20,901 bases of DNA from Alphaproteobacteria bacterium (GCA_005888515.1 VAZR01000078.1:1-20901); one strand, 5' to 3'. Positions 8,247 through 15,523 are shown, counted from the stretch's first letter. Notes: generated by a model from the letters alone, not told the origin. Program-made: numbers and translations.

Positions 8247-9127
8247 ACCGGCACCTGCTGTGTTTCGGCTTCGGCTACAGCGCCCGGGCACTGGCGCGGG
8301 TGCTCGGGCCGCAATGGTCGATCACCGGCACCACCCGCGGCGACGAGATTTCTGCGGCCCCAGCGGGCGCGAGTTTCCGATGGCTTCGCTTTGATCGCGA
8401 TTACCCGCTCGATCCGAGCGCATTCGCCGGCGTGACGCATGTTCTGATCTCCGTGCCGCCCGACGAGGCCGGCGATCCGGTCTTCGACCAGCATGGCAAC
8501 GACATCGCGGCGATGCCGGGCCTTGCCTGGCTCGGCTATCTCTCGACGACCGGCGTCTATGGCGATCGCAACGGCGGCTGGGTGGACGAGGCCGCGGAAT
8601 TGCGGCCGAGCGGAATTCGCGGTCGGCGTCGCGCCGCTGCCGAGGCCGCCTGGCTCGATCTGTGGCGCAGCCGTGGCGTCCCGGTGCATGTGTTCCGTCT
8701 CGCCGGGATTTACGGGCCGGGGCGCAGCGCCTTCGACGCGCTCAGGGCCGGAACGGCAAAGCGCATCGACAAGCCGGGGCAGGTATTTTCGCGCATCCAT
8801 GTCGATGATCTGGCGCGGGTGCTGATGGCCTCGATCGCGCAGCCGCGGCCCGGCGCGGTCTACAACGTCTGTGATGATGAGCCCGCCGCCTCGGCCGATG
8901 TCATCGCCCATGCCGCGGGGCTGCTCGGCGTGCCCGTGCCGCCGCTGGTTTCGTTCGATGCCGCCGAGTTGTCGCCGATGGCGCGCAGCTTTTATGTCGA
9001 CAGCAAGCGGGTTTCGAACGCGTTGATCAAAAGCGAGCTCCGGGTCGCGCTGCGCTACCCGAATTACCGCGACGGGCTGGCCGCGATCCTTGCCGCGGAG
9101 GCGCCTCGGGCTGGACCAGGGGCTTGA
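8243..9127 (+). CDS. NAD(P)-dependent epimerase/dehydratase-like protein, YeeZ type
   Basis: A 294-aa extended SDR-fold protein. The N-terminus LCFGFGYSARALARVL carries the GxGxxxxxL variant of the nucleotide-binding loop. STTGVYGDRNGGWVDE supplies the SDR serine/tyrosine region, followed by RLAGIYGPGRSAFD and the FSRIHVDDLARV segment common to epimerase-like proteins. This matches the YeeZ-like subgroup often annotated as SDR family oxidoreductase in alphaproteobacteria, where it is commonly found near FzlA-type genes. The GTG start overlaps the MFS stop, so the two are probably one transcript. The reaction is unknown. The upstream part of the same frame is antisense-free but lies inside the MFS gene and is not coding. 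Confidence 0.85.
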   Translation: MNRHLLCFGFGYSARALARVLGPQWSITGTTRGDEISAAPAGASFRWLRFDRDYPLDPSAFAGVTHVLISVPPDEAGDPVFDQHGNDIAAMPGLAWLGYLSTTGVYGDRNGGWVDEAAELRPSGIRGRRRAAAEAAWLDLWRSRGVPVHVFRLAGIYGPGRSAFDALRAGTAKRIDKPGQVFSRIHVDDLARVLMASIAQPRPGAVYNVCDDEPAASADVIAHAAGLLGVPVPPLVSFDAAELSPMARSFYVDSKRVSNALIKSELRVALRYPNYRDGLAAILAAEAPRAGPGA

Positions 9128-9156
9128 GACTTGCCCTGCGCCGCGCCATCCGGCAT

Positions 9157-9174
9157 CGTCCGGCCCGGCGGACG
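9157..9174. terminator. Short GC hairpin between the epimerase and reductase-like genes
   Basis: CGTCCG and CGGACG pair around a 6-nt loop in the 92-nt gap. No T-run follows. It may be only a chance GC dyad. Confidence 0.2.
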
Positions 9175-9219
9175 GACCAGTCGTAGCGCCGGCCGCGGAC
9201 CCGGCGAAGGAGGAGCTTG

Positions 9220-10184
9220 ATGGCTTACAACGTACTGATTCTGGTTGCCTCCTACGGGTCGCTATTGGCGACGAAACTGCTGTTTGGCGGCCACAAGATC
9301 ACGATGGTGTGCCTCCCGGCCGAGGTCGAGGCGTTCAACGGCGAAGGCGCCCGGGTGCGCTTGCCGATCCGCGGCCGCAAGGAGCCGATCGAGCTCGACT
9401 CGCGCAAATTGCCGGGGAAGCTGATGGCGGCCGGTCCGGCCGACGTCAACCCGGCCGACTATGATCTGGTCGCGCTGGCGATGCAGGAGCCGCAATACCG
9501 CTCGCCCGGTGTCCGTGAATTGCTCGACGGGCGTTCACCGATGCGAGCGTGTGGGACAATTTCGAGCCTGGGCGGCTGACACTTTGCAGCCCGGATCCGC
9601 AGGCCATCCGCCCGCCCGGCGAAAAGATCAACTTCCTGCTGGTCACCTTGCCGACCAACTTCAAGGTCGCCCGCTTCGATGCCGACAAGGACACCGCGAT
9701 CCTGCGTCAGCTCGAAAAGGACGTCGATGCGGCGCGCTATGATGCCGGCGACGGCCCGCTCGAACTGCCGGTCAAGCTCCGGGTGCATGACTCGATCTTC
9801 GTCCCGCTGGCGAAATGGGCGATGCTGCTGACCGGCAACTATCGCTGCGTTACACAGGATGGGGCTATCGACATCAAGGATGCCGTGCATCGTGACAACG
9901 AGACCTCGCGCGCGGTCTACAATTGGGTCTGCGGCGTCTGCGAACGGCTTGGCGCCTCGCCGAACGATCTCGTGCCGTTCGAGAAATACGCCGCCGCGGC
10001 GAACGATCTCGTGTGGCCGCCTTTGGCGGCCCGTGCGCTGAACAACGGGGTGCCGAATATCGAGCGGACCGACCGTCTGGCTCAGCTAATCGCCGCGCAA
10101 TTCGGCATGCGCAACGAGGTCGTCGACCGCACGGTCGCGCAGGTGGATGCCCGGCTGGCGGCCAATCGCAAAGCTGCCGCGTAA
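9220..10184 (+). pseudogene. Ketopantoate reductase-like (ApbA/PanE family) gene with internal gap and frame change
   Basis: The ATG at 9220 follows a near-perfect AAGGAGG ribosome binding site. The first 103 codons encode the Rossmann half (MAYNVLILVASYGSLLATKL, then YDLVALAMQEPQYRSPGV). At about 9529 the frame ends in RELLD. The homologous continuation TDASVWDNFEP resumes immediately in another frame and runs to the TAA at 10184, encoding the helical C-terminal domain (KLRVHDSIFVPLAKWAMLL). Members of this family carry about 35 more residues between these points, including the last Rossmann strands; here they are absent. The usual GxGxxG start is also degenerate (VASYGS). Read literally, the gene gives a 119-aa truncated product. 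Either a real deletion or a sequence-assembly gap explains it. The substrate is not known for this subgroup. Confidence 0.75.
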
Positions 10185-10202
10185 TTCAGGTGGCGCAATC
10201 GG

Positions 10203-10221
10203 GGCCGCTCGTAGAGCGGCC
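10203..10221 (+). terminator. 8-bp perfect hairpin downstream of the reductase-like gene
   Basis: GGCCGCTC-GTA-GAGCGGCC lies 18 nt past the TAA. It is a strong stem with a 3-nt loop but without a following T-run, so a Rho-assisted or mRNA-stabilising role is as likely as intrinsic termination. The rest of 10222-10399 holds no gene. It is relatively AT-rich, with TACAAT and TACACT boxes that could be -10 elements for the small gene at 10400. Confidence 0.4.
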
Positions 10222-10399
10222 TCCCGACGCGCAACCGGTCTGGGTGCGCTGCTTTCGTTATTGCAATATTGCCACGGTGCCAAAAGGAAATGGCAGACCG
10301 GTGGCGCTGTTTACCTGCGGATTACAATAAAACGATAGTCAAACACCGCTGGATCGCGTTACACTGAAACTCCGCTAATCCCCCGGGCGGAGTCAGTTC

Positions 10400-10621
10400 A
10401 TGCTGTACATTGTCGAGATCCCGATAGACGGCGGCGATTTGACCGCGCGCATGGCTCAGATGCGGACATGGCTCGACCATCTGCGCTATCAGCCGGGGGC
10501 GTTACGCTCTTCATCGGCTGGCGGCAAGGTCGTGTTCCGGGTCGAGTTCATGGTAGAGGCCGAGGCAAGGGCGTTCGCGCAAGCCTTCGGCGGCCGAGTG
10601 CTCGGCGCCGCCGCCGCGTAA
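10400..10621 (+). CDS. Small hypothetical protein, 73 aa
   Basis: MLYIVEIPIDGGDLTARM begins at an ATG preceded by GGCGGAG. The short protein alternates hydrophobic strands and amphipathic helices (LYIVEIPI, MAQMRTWLDHL, KVVFRVEFMV, AEARAFAQAF). That looks like a compact beta-alpha-beta-beta-alpha fold, ferredoxin-like in pattern, but I do not recognise a family. An independent AT-rich upstream region supports separate expression. It stands alone between the reductase-like gene and a second tiny gene. Coding is likely from codon pattern and context; function is unknown. Confidence 0.6.
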   Translation: MLYIVEIPIDGGDLTARMAQMRTWLDHLRYQPGALRSSSAGGKVVFRVEFMVEAEARAFAQAFGGRVLGAAAA

Positions 10622-10711
10622 TTTTCTTTCGCGCCGGCTGGACCGATTAGGCCGGGCTTAACCGTTACCGTCGATGATCATTGCCGGATGGTTTCAGTCA
10701 CGAGGCCAAGC

Positions 10712-10807
10712 ATGGCTCGAGACGAATGGTTCATGTGTTCGATCGGGCTGATCGTTCTGATCATCGCGACCGCCGTCGCGGTGATCAGCACAATTCCGCT
10801 GCTCTGA
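10712..10807 (+). CDS. 31-aa single-pass membrane miniprotein
   Basis: The frame MARDEWFMCSIGL continues into a single hydrophobic helix (LIVLIIATAVAVIST) and stops at 10807. A GAGG at 10702-10705 sits 6 nt before the ATG, good spacing for a ribosome binding site. A strong hairpin follows 24 nt after the stop. Such 30-50 aa one-helix proteins are common and usually unannotated. There is no homology claim; coding status is plausible but unproven. Confidence 0.45.
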   Translation: MARDEWFMCSIGLIVLIIATAVAVISTIPLL

Positions 10808-10830
10808 TCGTTGACCCTGAGATCGCGCTC

Positions 10831-10860
10831 GGCTTGACCGGGCAGCAGCCCGGTCGAGCC
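10831..10860. terminator. 13-bp hairpin between convergent genes (bidirectional terminator candidate)
   Basis: GGCTTGACCGGGC (10831-10843) pairs with GCCCGGTCGAGCC (10848-10860) around AGCA, with a single G-T wobble. It sits between the 31-aa gene (+) and the end of the DUF2076 gene (-), the expected place for a shared terminator. It has no T-run on either side. Confidence 0.55.
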
Positions 10861-10886
10861 ATCGCGCGACTGATCGGAGCGGCAAC

Positions 10887-11690
10887 TCAGCAGGAGGGGT
10901 CGCCGCCACCGCCGCCGAAATCGCCACCGCCTCCAAAGTCACCACCGCCGCCGTAGTCGCCGCCACCACCGGAATCACCGCCGCCGTAATCGGCGCCGCT
11001 GTCCGGGCCGCCGCCGGCATAGCCGGCATCCGAGCCGCCACCGCCGTAATCGGCGCCGCCCGCTCCGCTATCGCCGTAATAGTTGTTGACCACGGTTTCG
11101 CCGAGACCCGGGGTCATCCCTCCCATGCCGCCGTAAAGGCTGTTGGCGTAGCCGTGCCCGAACATCGAGGAGATGCCCTGGAACAGCAGCGCGCCGCCGG
11201 CGATGCCCGCGGCGGTTGCCGCGGCCGAGCGCAGAAACCCGCCGCCACCGCCGCCGCTGCCAAGCATCCCGGTAGCGGGCGCATAGCCCGGTTGCGCGTA
11301 ACCCGGCTGGGCATAACCCGGCTGCGCGTATTGCGGGCCGCCTTGCGGGGGCGGCGCGACATTCGGTCCGCGGCTCCACGGACCGGCGCTCGGGACGCTG
11401 CCGGAAGGCTGCGCCGGCTGGCTCCGGCCGAACAGGCTGCCGAGAAAGCTGGTCGGCGCCGATTGCGAGGCATCGGAAACCTGTTTCTCCAGCTCGGCGA
11501 TGCGAGCCTCAGCCTGATGCAGGCTGAGATCCTGAATCAGCACGGTCTGCACCAGGTAATAGGGCGCGTCCGGCATCTGGACCATGGCCTGACGGATCAG
11601 CCTGTCCGCATCGGGGTCCTTCGGCTGTCCCGCGGTGCTCTTCAGCCGGGCGAGCAGGGTGGTGATCAGATCGCTTTCCTGCGGAGTCAT
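10887..11690 (-). CDS. DUF2076 domain protein with Gly-rich tail
   Basis: The ATG at 11690 is preceded by GGAAGG at good spacing. The N-terminal 80 or so residues (MTPQESDLITTLLARL, DADRLIRQAM, APYYLVQTVLIQDLSL, AEARIAELEKQV) are the DUF2076 domain, which ends in a short coiled coil. A Pro/Gln/Tyr linker follows with a YAQPG triple repeat, then an Ala/Gly hydrophobic stretch (AAATAAGIAGGALLFQGI). The last 80 residues are almost all Gly, Asp, Tyr and Ala (GGGDYGGGGDFGGGG) and end in a cysteine. This layout is typical of alphaproteobacterial DUF2076 proteins, whose function is unknown; the Gly-rich tail is probably disordered. It lies downstream of accA on the same strand, 133 nt away. Confidence 0.85.
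   Translation of the reverse strand: MTPQESDLITTLLARLKSTAGQPKDPDADRLIRQAMVQMPDAPYYLVQTVLIQDLSLHQAEARIAELEKQVSDASQSAPTSFLGSLFGRSQPAQPSGSVPSAGPWSRGPNVAPPPQGGPQYAQPGYAQPGYAQPGYAPATGMLGSGGGGGGFLRSAAATAAGIAGGALLFQGISSMFGHGYANSLYGGMGGMTPGLGETVVNNYYGDSGAGGADYGGGGSDAGYAGGGPDSGADYGGGDSGGGGDYGGGGDFGGGGDFGGGGGDPSC
11281..11325 (-). repeat. Three tandem 15-nt repeats encoding YAQPG units
   Basis: Three consecutive 15-mers (11281-11295, 11296-11310, 11311-11325) differ at only a few positions and encode Tyr-Ala-Gln-Pro-Gly repeats in the DUF2076 protein linker. Copy number could vary by slippage. Confidence 0.7.
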
Positions 11691-11823
11691 GACTACCTTC
11701 CAGCGAGGAGTGGCCGGCTTCCGATGAAGCCGCCGGCGTCGCCGGTTTCGGCGCGCCGCGGTAGATGTGGGTAGCCGCCGCGCCGATCAAAGAGGGGCGA
11801 GATAGCGCCGCGGATCGGGTGGA

Positions 11824-12662
11824 TTATCCCGGAGCGGTTCCGCCGATCGCCAGGAATTTCCGCCGCCTCTCGTCGCGCAGACGATCGCCGTCGAGCGCCA
11901 GCAGCGGGCGCAATATCTCGTCGAGCGCCGCGCCCACTGCGGCGATTGCCTCCTGCGGCACGCGGTGTGCGCCGCCCAGCGGTTCCGGCACGACCCGGAA
12001 TAGATCGCGTGCTCCAGCATCAGCACGCTGTTGCCGGCGGCAAGCGCGATCGCGCCGCCGGAACCGCCTTCGCCGATCACCGCCGACACGATCGGCACGC
12101 GAATATCGAGGCAGGTCTCGATCGCCCGGGCGATTGCCTCGCTTTGACCGCGCGCTTCGGCATCGATCCCGGGATAAGCGCCGGCGGTGTCGACAAAGGT
12201 CAACACCGGCAGCCCGAACCGCTCGGCCAGCCGCATCAGCCGCCGCGCCTTCCGGTAGCCCTCCGGCCGCGCCATGCCGAAATTGTGCTTCACGCGGCTC
12301 TCGGTATCGGCGCCCTTCTCGGTACCGAGGGCCAGAACGCTGTTGCCGCGGAACCGGCCGATGCCTCCGACAATGGCAGCGTCCTCGCCAAAAGCGCGGT
12401 CGCCGGCGAGCGGCACGAAATCGGTGATCAGGGCGGCGATATAGCTCGACGCGTGCGGCCGGTCGGGGTGGCGCGCCACCTGCACCTTCTGCCAGGGCGT
12501 CAGGCGGGCGTAGCTCTGCCGCAGCAGACGCTCGGCTTGCGCTTCCAGCCGGCCGACCTCCTCGGCGATGTTGAGGCCGCTATCGGCCGACAGATGGCGC
12601 AGCTCGTCGATCTTGCCTTCGAGCTCCGCGATCGGCCGTTCGAAATCGAGGAAATGGCGCAT
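11824..12662 (-). pseudogene. accA: Acetyl-CoA carboxylase carboxyltransferase alpha subunit, with internal gap and frame change
   Basis: AccA is one half of the carboxyltransferase that makes malonyl-CoA for fatty acid synthesis. From the ATG at 12662 the protein is a textbook AccA: MRHFLDFERPIAELEGKI, then RFGLPVLTFVDTAGAYPG and VIGEGGSGGAIALAAGN, to LEHAIYS. At about 11998 the expected segment starting VISPEGCASILW is absent. The sequence jumps in another frame to VVPEPLGGAHRVP, which continues to KFLAIGG and a TAA at 11824. Family length predicts about 39 missing codons. Read literally, translation continues in a wrong Arg/Cys/Trp-rich frame to 11787 (291 aa). The gene is normally essential, so a sequence gap is more likely than true loss. 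xerD lies 15 nt upstream. Confidence 0.88.
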
Positions 12663-12677
12663 CAGCCGCTTAGATGG

Positions 12678-13628
12678 TTACTTTCGCTGCGCCAGGGGAT
12701 GCGCCGTCTCGACCAGCCGGCGCAGCCGCTCGCCTTGCACATGCGTATAAATCTGCGTCGTCGCGATATCGGCATGTCCGAGCATCTGCTGCACGCTTCT
12801 GAGATCGGCGCCGTGATCGAGCAGATGGCTGGCAAAGGCATGGCGCAGCACATGGGGCGACAGCCGTGCCGGGTCGAGGCCGGCGGCGAGGGCGAGCTCC
12901 TTGAGCATCTGGCCGCAACGCTGCCGGGTCAGATGACCGGTCATGCCGCGTGACGGAAACAGCCAGCGCGCCGTCTTCGCCCCCGACCCCTGCGGCAGAA
13001 AGACGGCGCGACAGGCAAGATAAGCTGCCAAGGCTTGGCGGGCCGGCGGGCTCAGCGGCACCAGCCGCTCCTTGCCCCCTTTGCCGCGCACCAGCAGAAA
13101 CCGCGGGTCGCGCTGTGCCGCCGCGAGCGGCAACCCGACCAGCTCCGAGACGCGCAGGCCCGTGGCGTACAGCATCTCAAGCAGACAACGAAGCCGCATG
13201 CCCTCTTCGCCGGGCCAAGCCACCGCCGTCGCGATCAGCCGATCGACATCGTCTTCGGCGAGGATTTTCGGCAAGGGGCGGCCGAGTCGCGGCGCATCAA
13301 GCTGGGCCGTCGGATCGTCGGCACGCGCTCCCTCGCTCAACAGGAAACGGTAGAACTGGCGCATCGCCGAGAGGCGCCGGGCCAGTGTCCTGGGCGCCAG
13401 CCGGCGCGAAGCGGCGGCGGCCTGATATTCATGCAGGATCGTCGCTTCCGCGGTTTCGAGGGATTGGCCCCGAACCGTCAGAAAACCCGCGAGGTTGGCG
13501 AGATCGTTGCGGTAAGCGGCGATCGTCAGCCGCGCAGCGCCGCGTTCGGCCGTCAGCATTTCGAGAAACGCATCCAGCCGCCGCGACTGCGTCGCTGCCG
13601 AAGACTGACTATTTCGGGAAGCGGGCAT
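12678..13628 (-). CDS. xerD: Site-specific tyrosine recombinase XerD
   Basis: XerC/XerD resolve chromosome dimers at dif. This 316-aa protein has the N-terminal SAM-like DNA-binding domain (about 15-105) and the catalytic domain with all six residues in XerD spacing: R159 (ATGLRVSEL), K183 (GKGGKERLVPL), H259 and R262 (SPHVLRHAFASHLL), H285 (MLGHADIATTQ) and Y294 (IYTHV). The H-to-Y distance of nine equals that of E. coli XerD. I chose the ATG at 13628 over a longer frame because family members begin shortly before the RLDAFLEML segment. It overlaps the 46-aa gene by 20 nt, suggesting translational coupling. Its place between accA and aroK is a conserved chromosomal location, not a mobile element. 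Confidence 0.92.
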   Translation of the reverse strand: MPASRNSQSSAATQSRRLDAFLEMLTAERGAARLTIAAYRNDLANLAGFLTVRGQSLETAEATILHEYQAAAASRRLAPRTLARRLSAMRQFYRFLLSEGARADDPTAQLDAPRLGRPLPKILAEDDVDRLIATAVAWPGEEGMRLRCLLEMLYATGLRVSELVGLPLAAAQRDPRFLLVRGKGGKERLVPLSPPARQALAAYLACRAVFLPQGSGAKTARWLFPSRGMTGHLTRQRCGQMLKELALAAGLDPARLSPHVLRHAFASHLLDHGADLRSVQQMLGHADIATTQIYTHVQGERLRRLVETAHPLAQRK

Positions 13629-13749
13629 CGGGCAGCACCTTTTCGACGCGCGTCGAAGGCGCCGGAAACTCCGTATAGGCCAGCCAGACAACGCCGCCGG
13701 CGATCGCCAGAACCAGAACCGCAATCAGGACAATCGTTACTCTTCCCAT
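13609..13749 (-). CDS. 46-aa single-pass membrane protein upstream of xerD
   Basis: The ATG at 13749 starts MGRVTIVLIAVLVLAIAGGV, one membrane helix, then a short outside tail with FPAPSTRVEKVLPDARFPK. Small proteins with the same pattern (one helix, then Pro-Ala-Pro and VEKV.P..RFP) occur at this locus in related alphaproteobacteria as far as I recall, and their function is unknown. Its 3' end overlaps the xerD start by 20 nt, so it is probably the first gene of the xerD-accA transcript. It diverges from aroK across about 100 nt. Confidence 0.72.
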   Translation of the reverse strand: MGRVTIVLIAVLVLAIAGGVVWLAYTEFPAPSTRVEKVLPDARFPK

Positions 13750-13854
13750 GCCGCAACTCGTATTGCCATGCCCGCCTCGGCCGCGCCGATTGGCGAAGAG
13801 GCCGCGCGATATGCTAGTACCCTTCCCGCGCGCCCGGCGGAAGAGCGGCGAAGG

Positions 13855-14375
13855 ATGCAGAAGAGTGCGGCGAAGCCTCAGACCAGGCAAAAGGCGGAAG
13901 CCGGAGCGGCAGCCCCGGATTTCGTGCCGAATCGCACGATCGTGCTGGTCGGTTTGATGGGCGCCGGCAAGACCAATATCGGCCGCCGGCTGGCGGCGCG
14001 GCTCAATCTGCCGTTTTACGATTCGGACAGCGAGATCGAGGCGGCGGCCGGCGAGACGATCGAGGAGATCTTCCGCAACCGCGGCGAAGCGGTGTTCCGC
14101 GACGGCGAGCGCCGCGTCATCGCGCGGCTCCTGGCGCAGCCGACGCATGTGCTGGCGACCGGCGGCGGCGCGTTCATGGGCCGCTGCTGAAGGAGGGCAA
14201 TCCGCGCGCCGTGCTCAGCGAATTGATCGAGCGCCGCTACCCGATCTATGCCGAGGCCGATATCACGATCGACAGCGGCGACGGGCCGCCGGATCTGACC
14301 GCAGCGCGGACCATTGCCGTGCTCGCCACCTGTCCGCGGGCACTCGCCCCGCCCGGTGCGGAGACCGGCGCATGA
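13855..14375 (+). pseudogene. aroK: Shikimate kinase, with internal gap and frame change
   Basis: AroK phosphorylates shikimate in aromatic amino acid synthesis. The first frame carries the P-loop GLMGAGKT (33-40 from the ATG at 13855), DSDSEIE (56-62), the shikimate-binding FR (81-82) and GGGAFM (103-108), then a stop at 14190. From 14181 a second frame continues with PLLKEGNPRAVL and RRYPIYAEADITID to a TGA at 14375. Shikimate kinases have about 33 residues between these points (strand 4 and the lid helix up to the lid arginine); they are missing. An in-frame ATG at 13768 would add 29 unlikely residues. The TGA overlaps the aroB ATG (ATGA). As the only aroK visible here and normally needed for prototrophy, it is either really broken or mis-assembled. 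Confidence 0.85.
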
Positions 14376-15493
14376 CCGAAAAATCGAAAAGAGTCGAACG
14401 GCTGCGCGTCGAGCTCGGCGACCGCGGCTATGACATCCTGATCGGCCCCGGCCTGATCGCCCGCGCGGGCCTCGAGATCCTTCCGCTGATGCGGCGCCGT
14501 CAGGCGGTGATCATCACCGACGCGACAGTCGCGCACCATCATCTCGCGCCGCTGCGCGCCAGCTTCGATGCGCAGGGCATCGGCCATCAGGAGATCGTGC
14601 TGCCAGCCGGCGAGGCGACCAAGGACCTCGCCCATTTCGGCCGGCTCGTCGATGACGTCCTCGCCTGCGGCATCGAGCGCGGGACGATGCTGGTGGCGCT
14701 CGGCGGAGGGGTGGTCGGCGATATCGCCGGGTTCGCCGCGGCGACCTTGCTGCGCGGCATCGATTTCGTGCAGATCCCGACGACGCTGTTGGCCCAGGTC
14801 GACAGCTCGGTCGGCGGCAAGACGGCAATCAACACCGCCGCCGGCAAGAATCTGCTCGGCGCGTTTTATCAGCCGCGCCTTGTGCTCGCCGATACCGACA
14901 CGCTTTCGACCTTGCCGACGCGCGAACTGCGCGCCGGCTATGCCGAGATTGTCAAATATGGGCTGATCCGCGACACGGCGTTCTTCGAATGGCTGGAAGC
15001 CGAGGGTGAGGCGGTCTGCGATCTCGAACCCGCCGCGGCGACCCGCGCGATCCTGACCAGCTGCCGCATGAAGGCGGCCATCGTCGCCGCCGATGAGCGC
15101 GAGGAGGGCGACCGCGCCTTGTTGAATTTCGGCCATACCTTTGGCCATGCGCTGGAAGCCGAAACCGGGTTTGGCGATACTCTGCTGCATGGCGAGGCGG
15201 TGGCGCTGGGCATGGCGCTGGCCCTCGATTTTGCGGTTTGCCTGGGGATCGCAACCGGGCAGGACGCCAGCCGCGTCAAGCGTCACCTCGCTGCCGCGGG
15301 GCTGCCGACCGGGCTTTCGGCGATCGGGCTGTCGGGCAACGCGGCCGACCGGCTGGTCGGGCATATGGGCAAGGACAAGAAGGTGCGGGATGGCCGGATC
15401 ACCCTGATCCTGCCCCGCCGGATCGGCGATGCGTTCGTGATGCGGGATGCGTCCACTGAACAGTTGCGCGAATTTTTCGGCGCGGCTGCTTGA
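14372..15493 (+). CDS. aroB: 3-dehydroquinate synthase
   Basis: AroB converts DAHP to 3-dehydroquinate, the second step of the shikimate pathway, using NAD and a divalent metal. The 373-aa protein is complete. It has the NAD-binding GGGVVGD (111-117), DSSVGGKTAIN (144-154), the metal-ligand region GYAEIVKYG (E192), NFGHTFGHA (H255) and LLHGEAV (H273). These give the Glu-His-His metal site at family-like spacing. The ATG overlaps the aroK stop, so it is coupled to the kinase; the aroK-aroB pairing is classical. A GC stem followed by a T-rich run lies directly after its stop. Confidence 0.96.
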   Translation: MTEKSKRVERLRVELGDRGYDILIGPGLIARAGLEILPLMRRRQAVIITDATVAHHHLAPLRASFDAQGIGHQEIVLPAGEATKDLAHFGRLVDDVLACGIERGTMLVALGGGVVGDIAGFAAATLLRGIDFVQIPTTLLAQVDSSVGGKTAINTAAGKNLLGAFYQPRLVLADTDTLSTLPTRELRAGYAEIVKYGLIRDTAFFEWLEAEGEAVCDLEPAAATRAILTSCRMKAAIVAADEREEGDRALLNFGHTFGHALEAETGFGDTLLHGEAVALGMALALDFAVCLGIATGQDASRVKRHLAAAGLPTGLSAIGLSGNAADRLVGHMGKDKKVRDGRITLILPRRIGDAFVMRDASTEQLREFFGAAA

Positions 15494-15495
15494 GG

Positions 15496-15523
15496 GCTGC
15501 GGCCGCCGCGGCTGTTAATTTTT
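15496..15523 (+). terminator. Intrinsic terminator candidate after aroB
   Basis: GCTGCGG (15496-15502) and CCGCGGC (15506-15512) form a 7-bp stem with one wobble and a 3-nt loop, 3 nt past the aroB stop. It is followed by TGTTAATTTTT. This is the only hairpin in the window with a clear T-run. It overlaps the last codons of the convergent ribbon-helix-helix gene. Confidence 0.6.

Noticed and set aside
10887..11060. Trinucleotide-rich tract as a noncoding repeat array
   Set aside because: It is the Gly-rich coding tail of the DUF2076 protein, in a continuous open frame.
11946..12953. 335-aa open frame on the plus strand
   Set aside because: It is antisense to accA and xerD and has no recognisable motifs.
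12678..13628. Tyrosine recombinase as sign of a phage or integrative element
   Set aside because: It has XerD motif spacing and lies in the conserved accA-xerD-aroK chromosomal neighbourhood, with no attachment-site repeats or phage genes nearby.
9520..14195. Programmed ribosomal frameshifting or bypass at the three broken genes
   Set aside because: Conserved residues are physically missing at each break and no slippery heptamer was seen, so recoding alone could not restore a full protein.
14246..15364. 372-aa open frame on the minus strand
   Set aside because: It is antisense to the intact aroB. Its Arg/Gln/Asp-rich composition is typical of GC-rich shadow frames.
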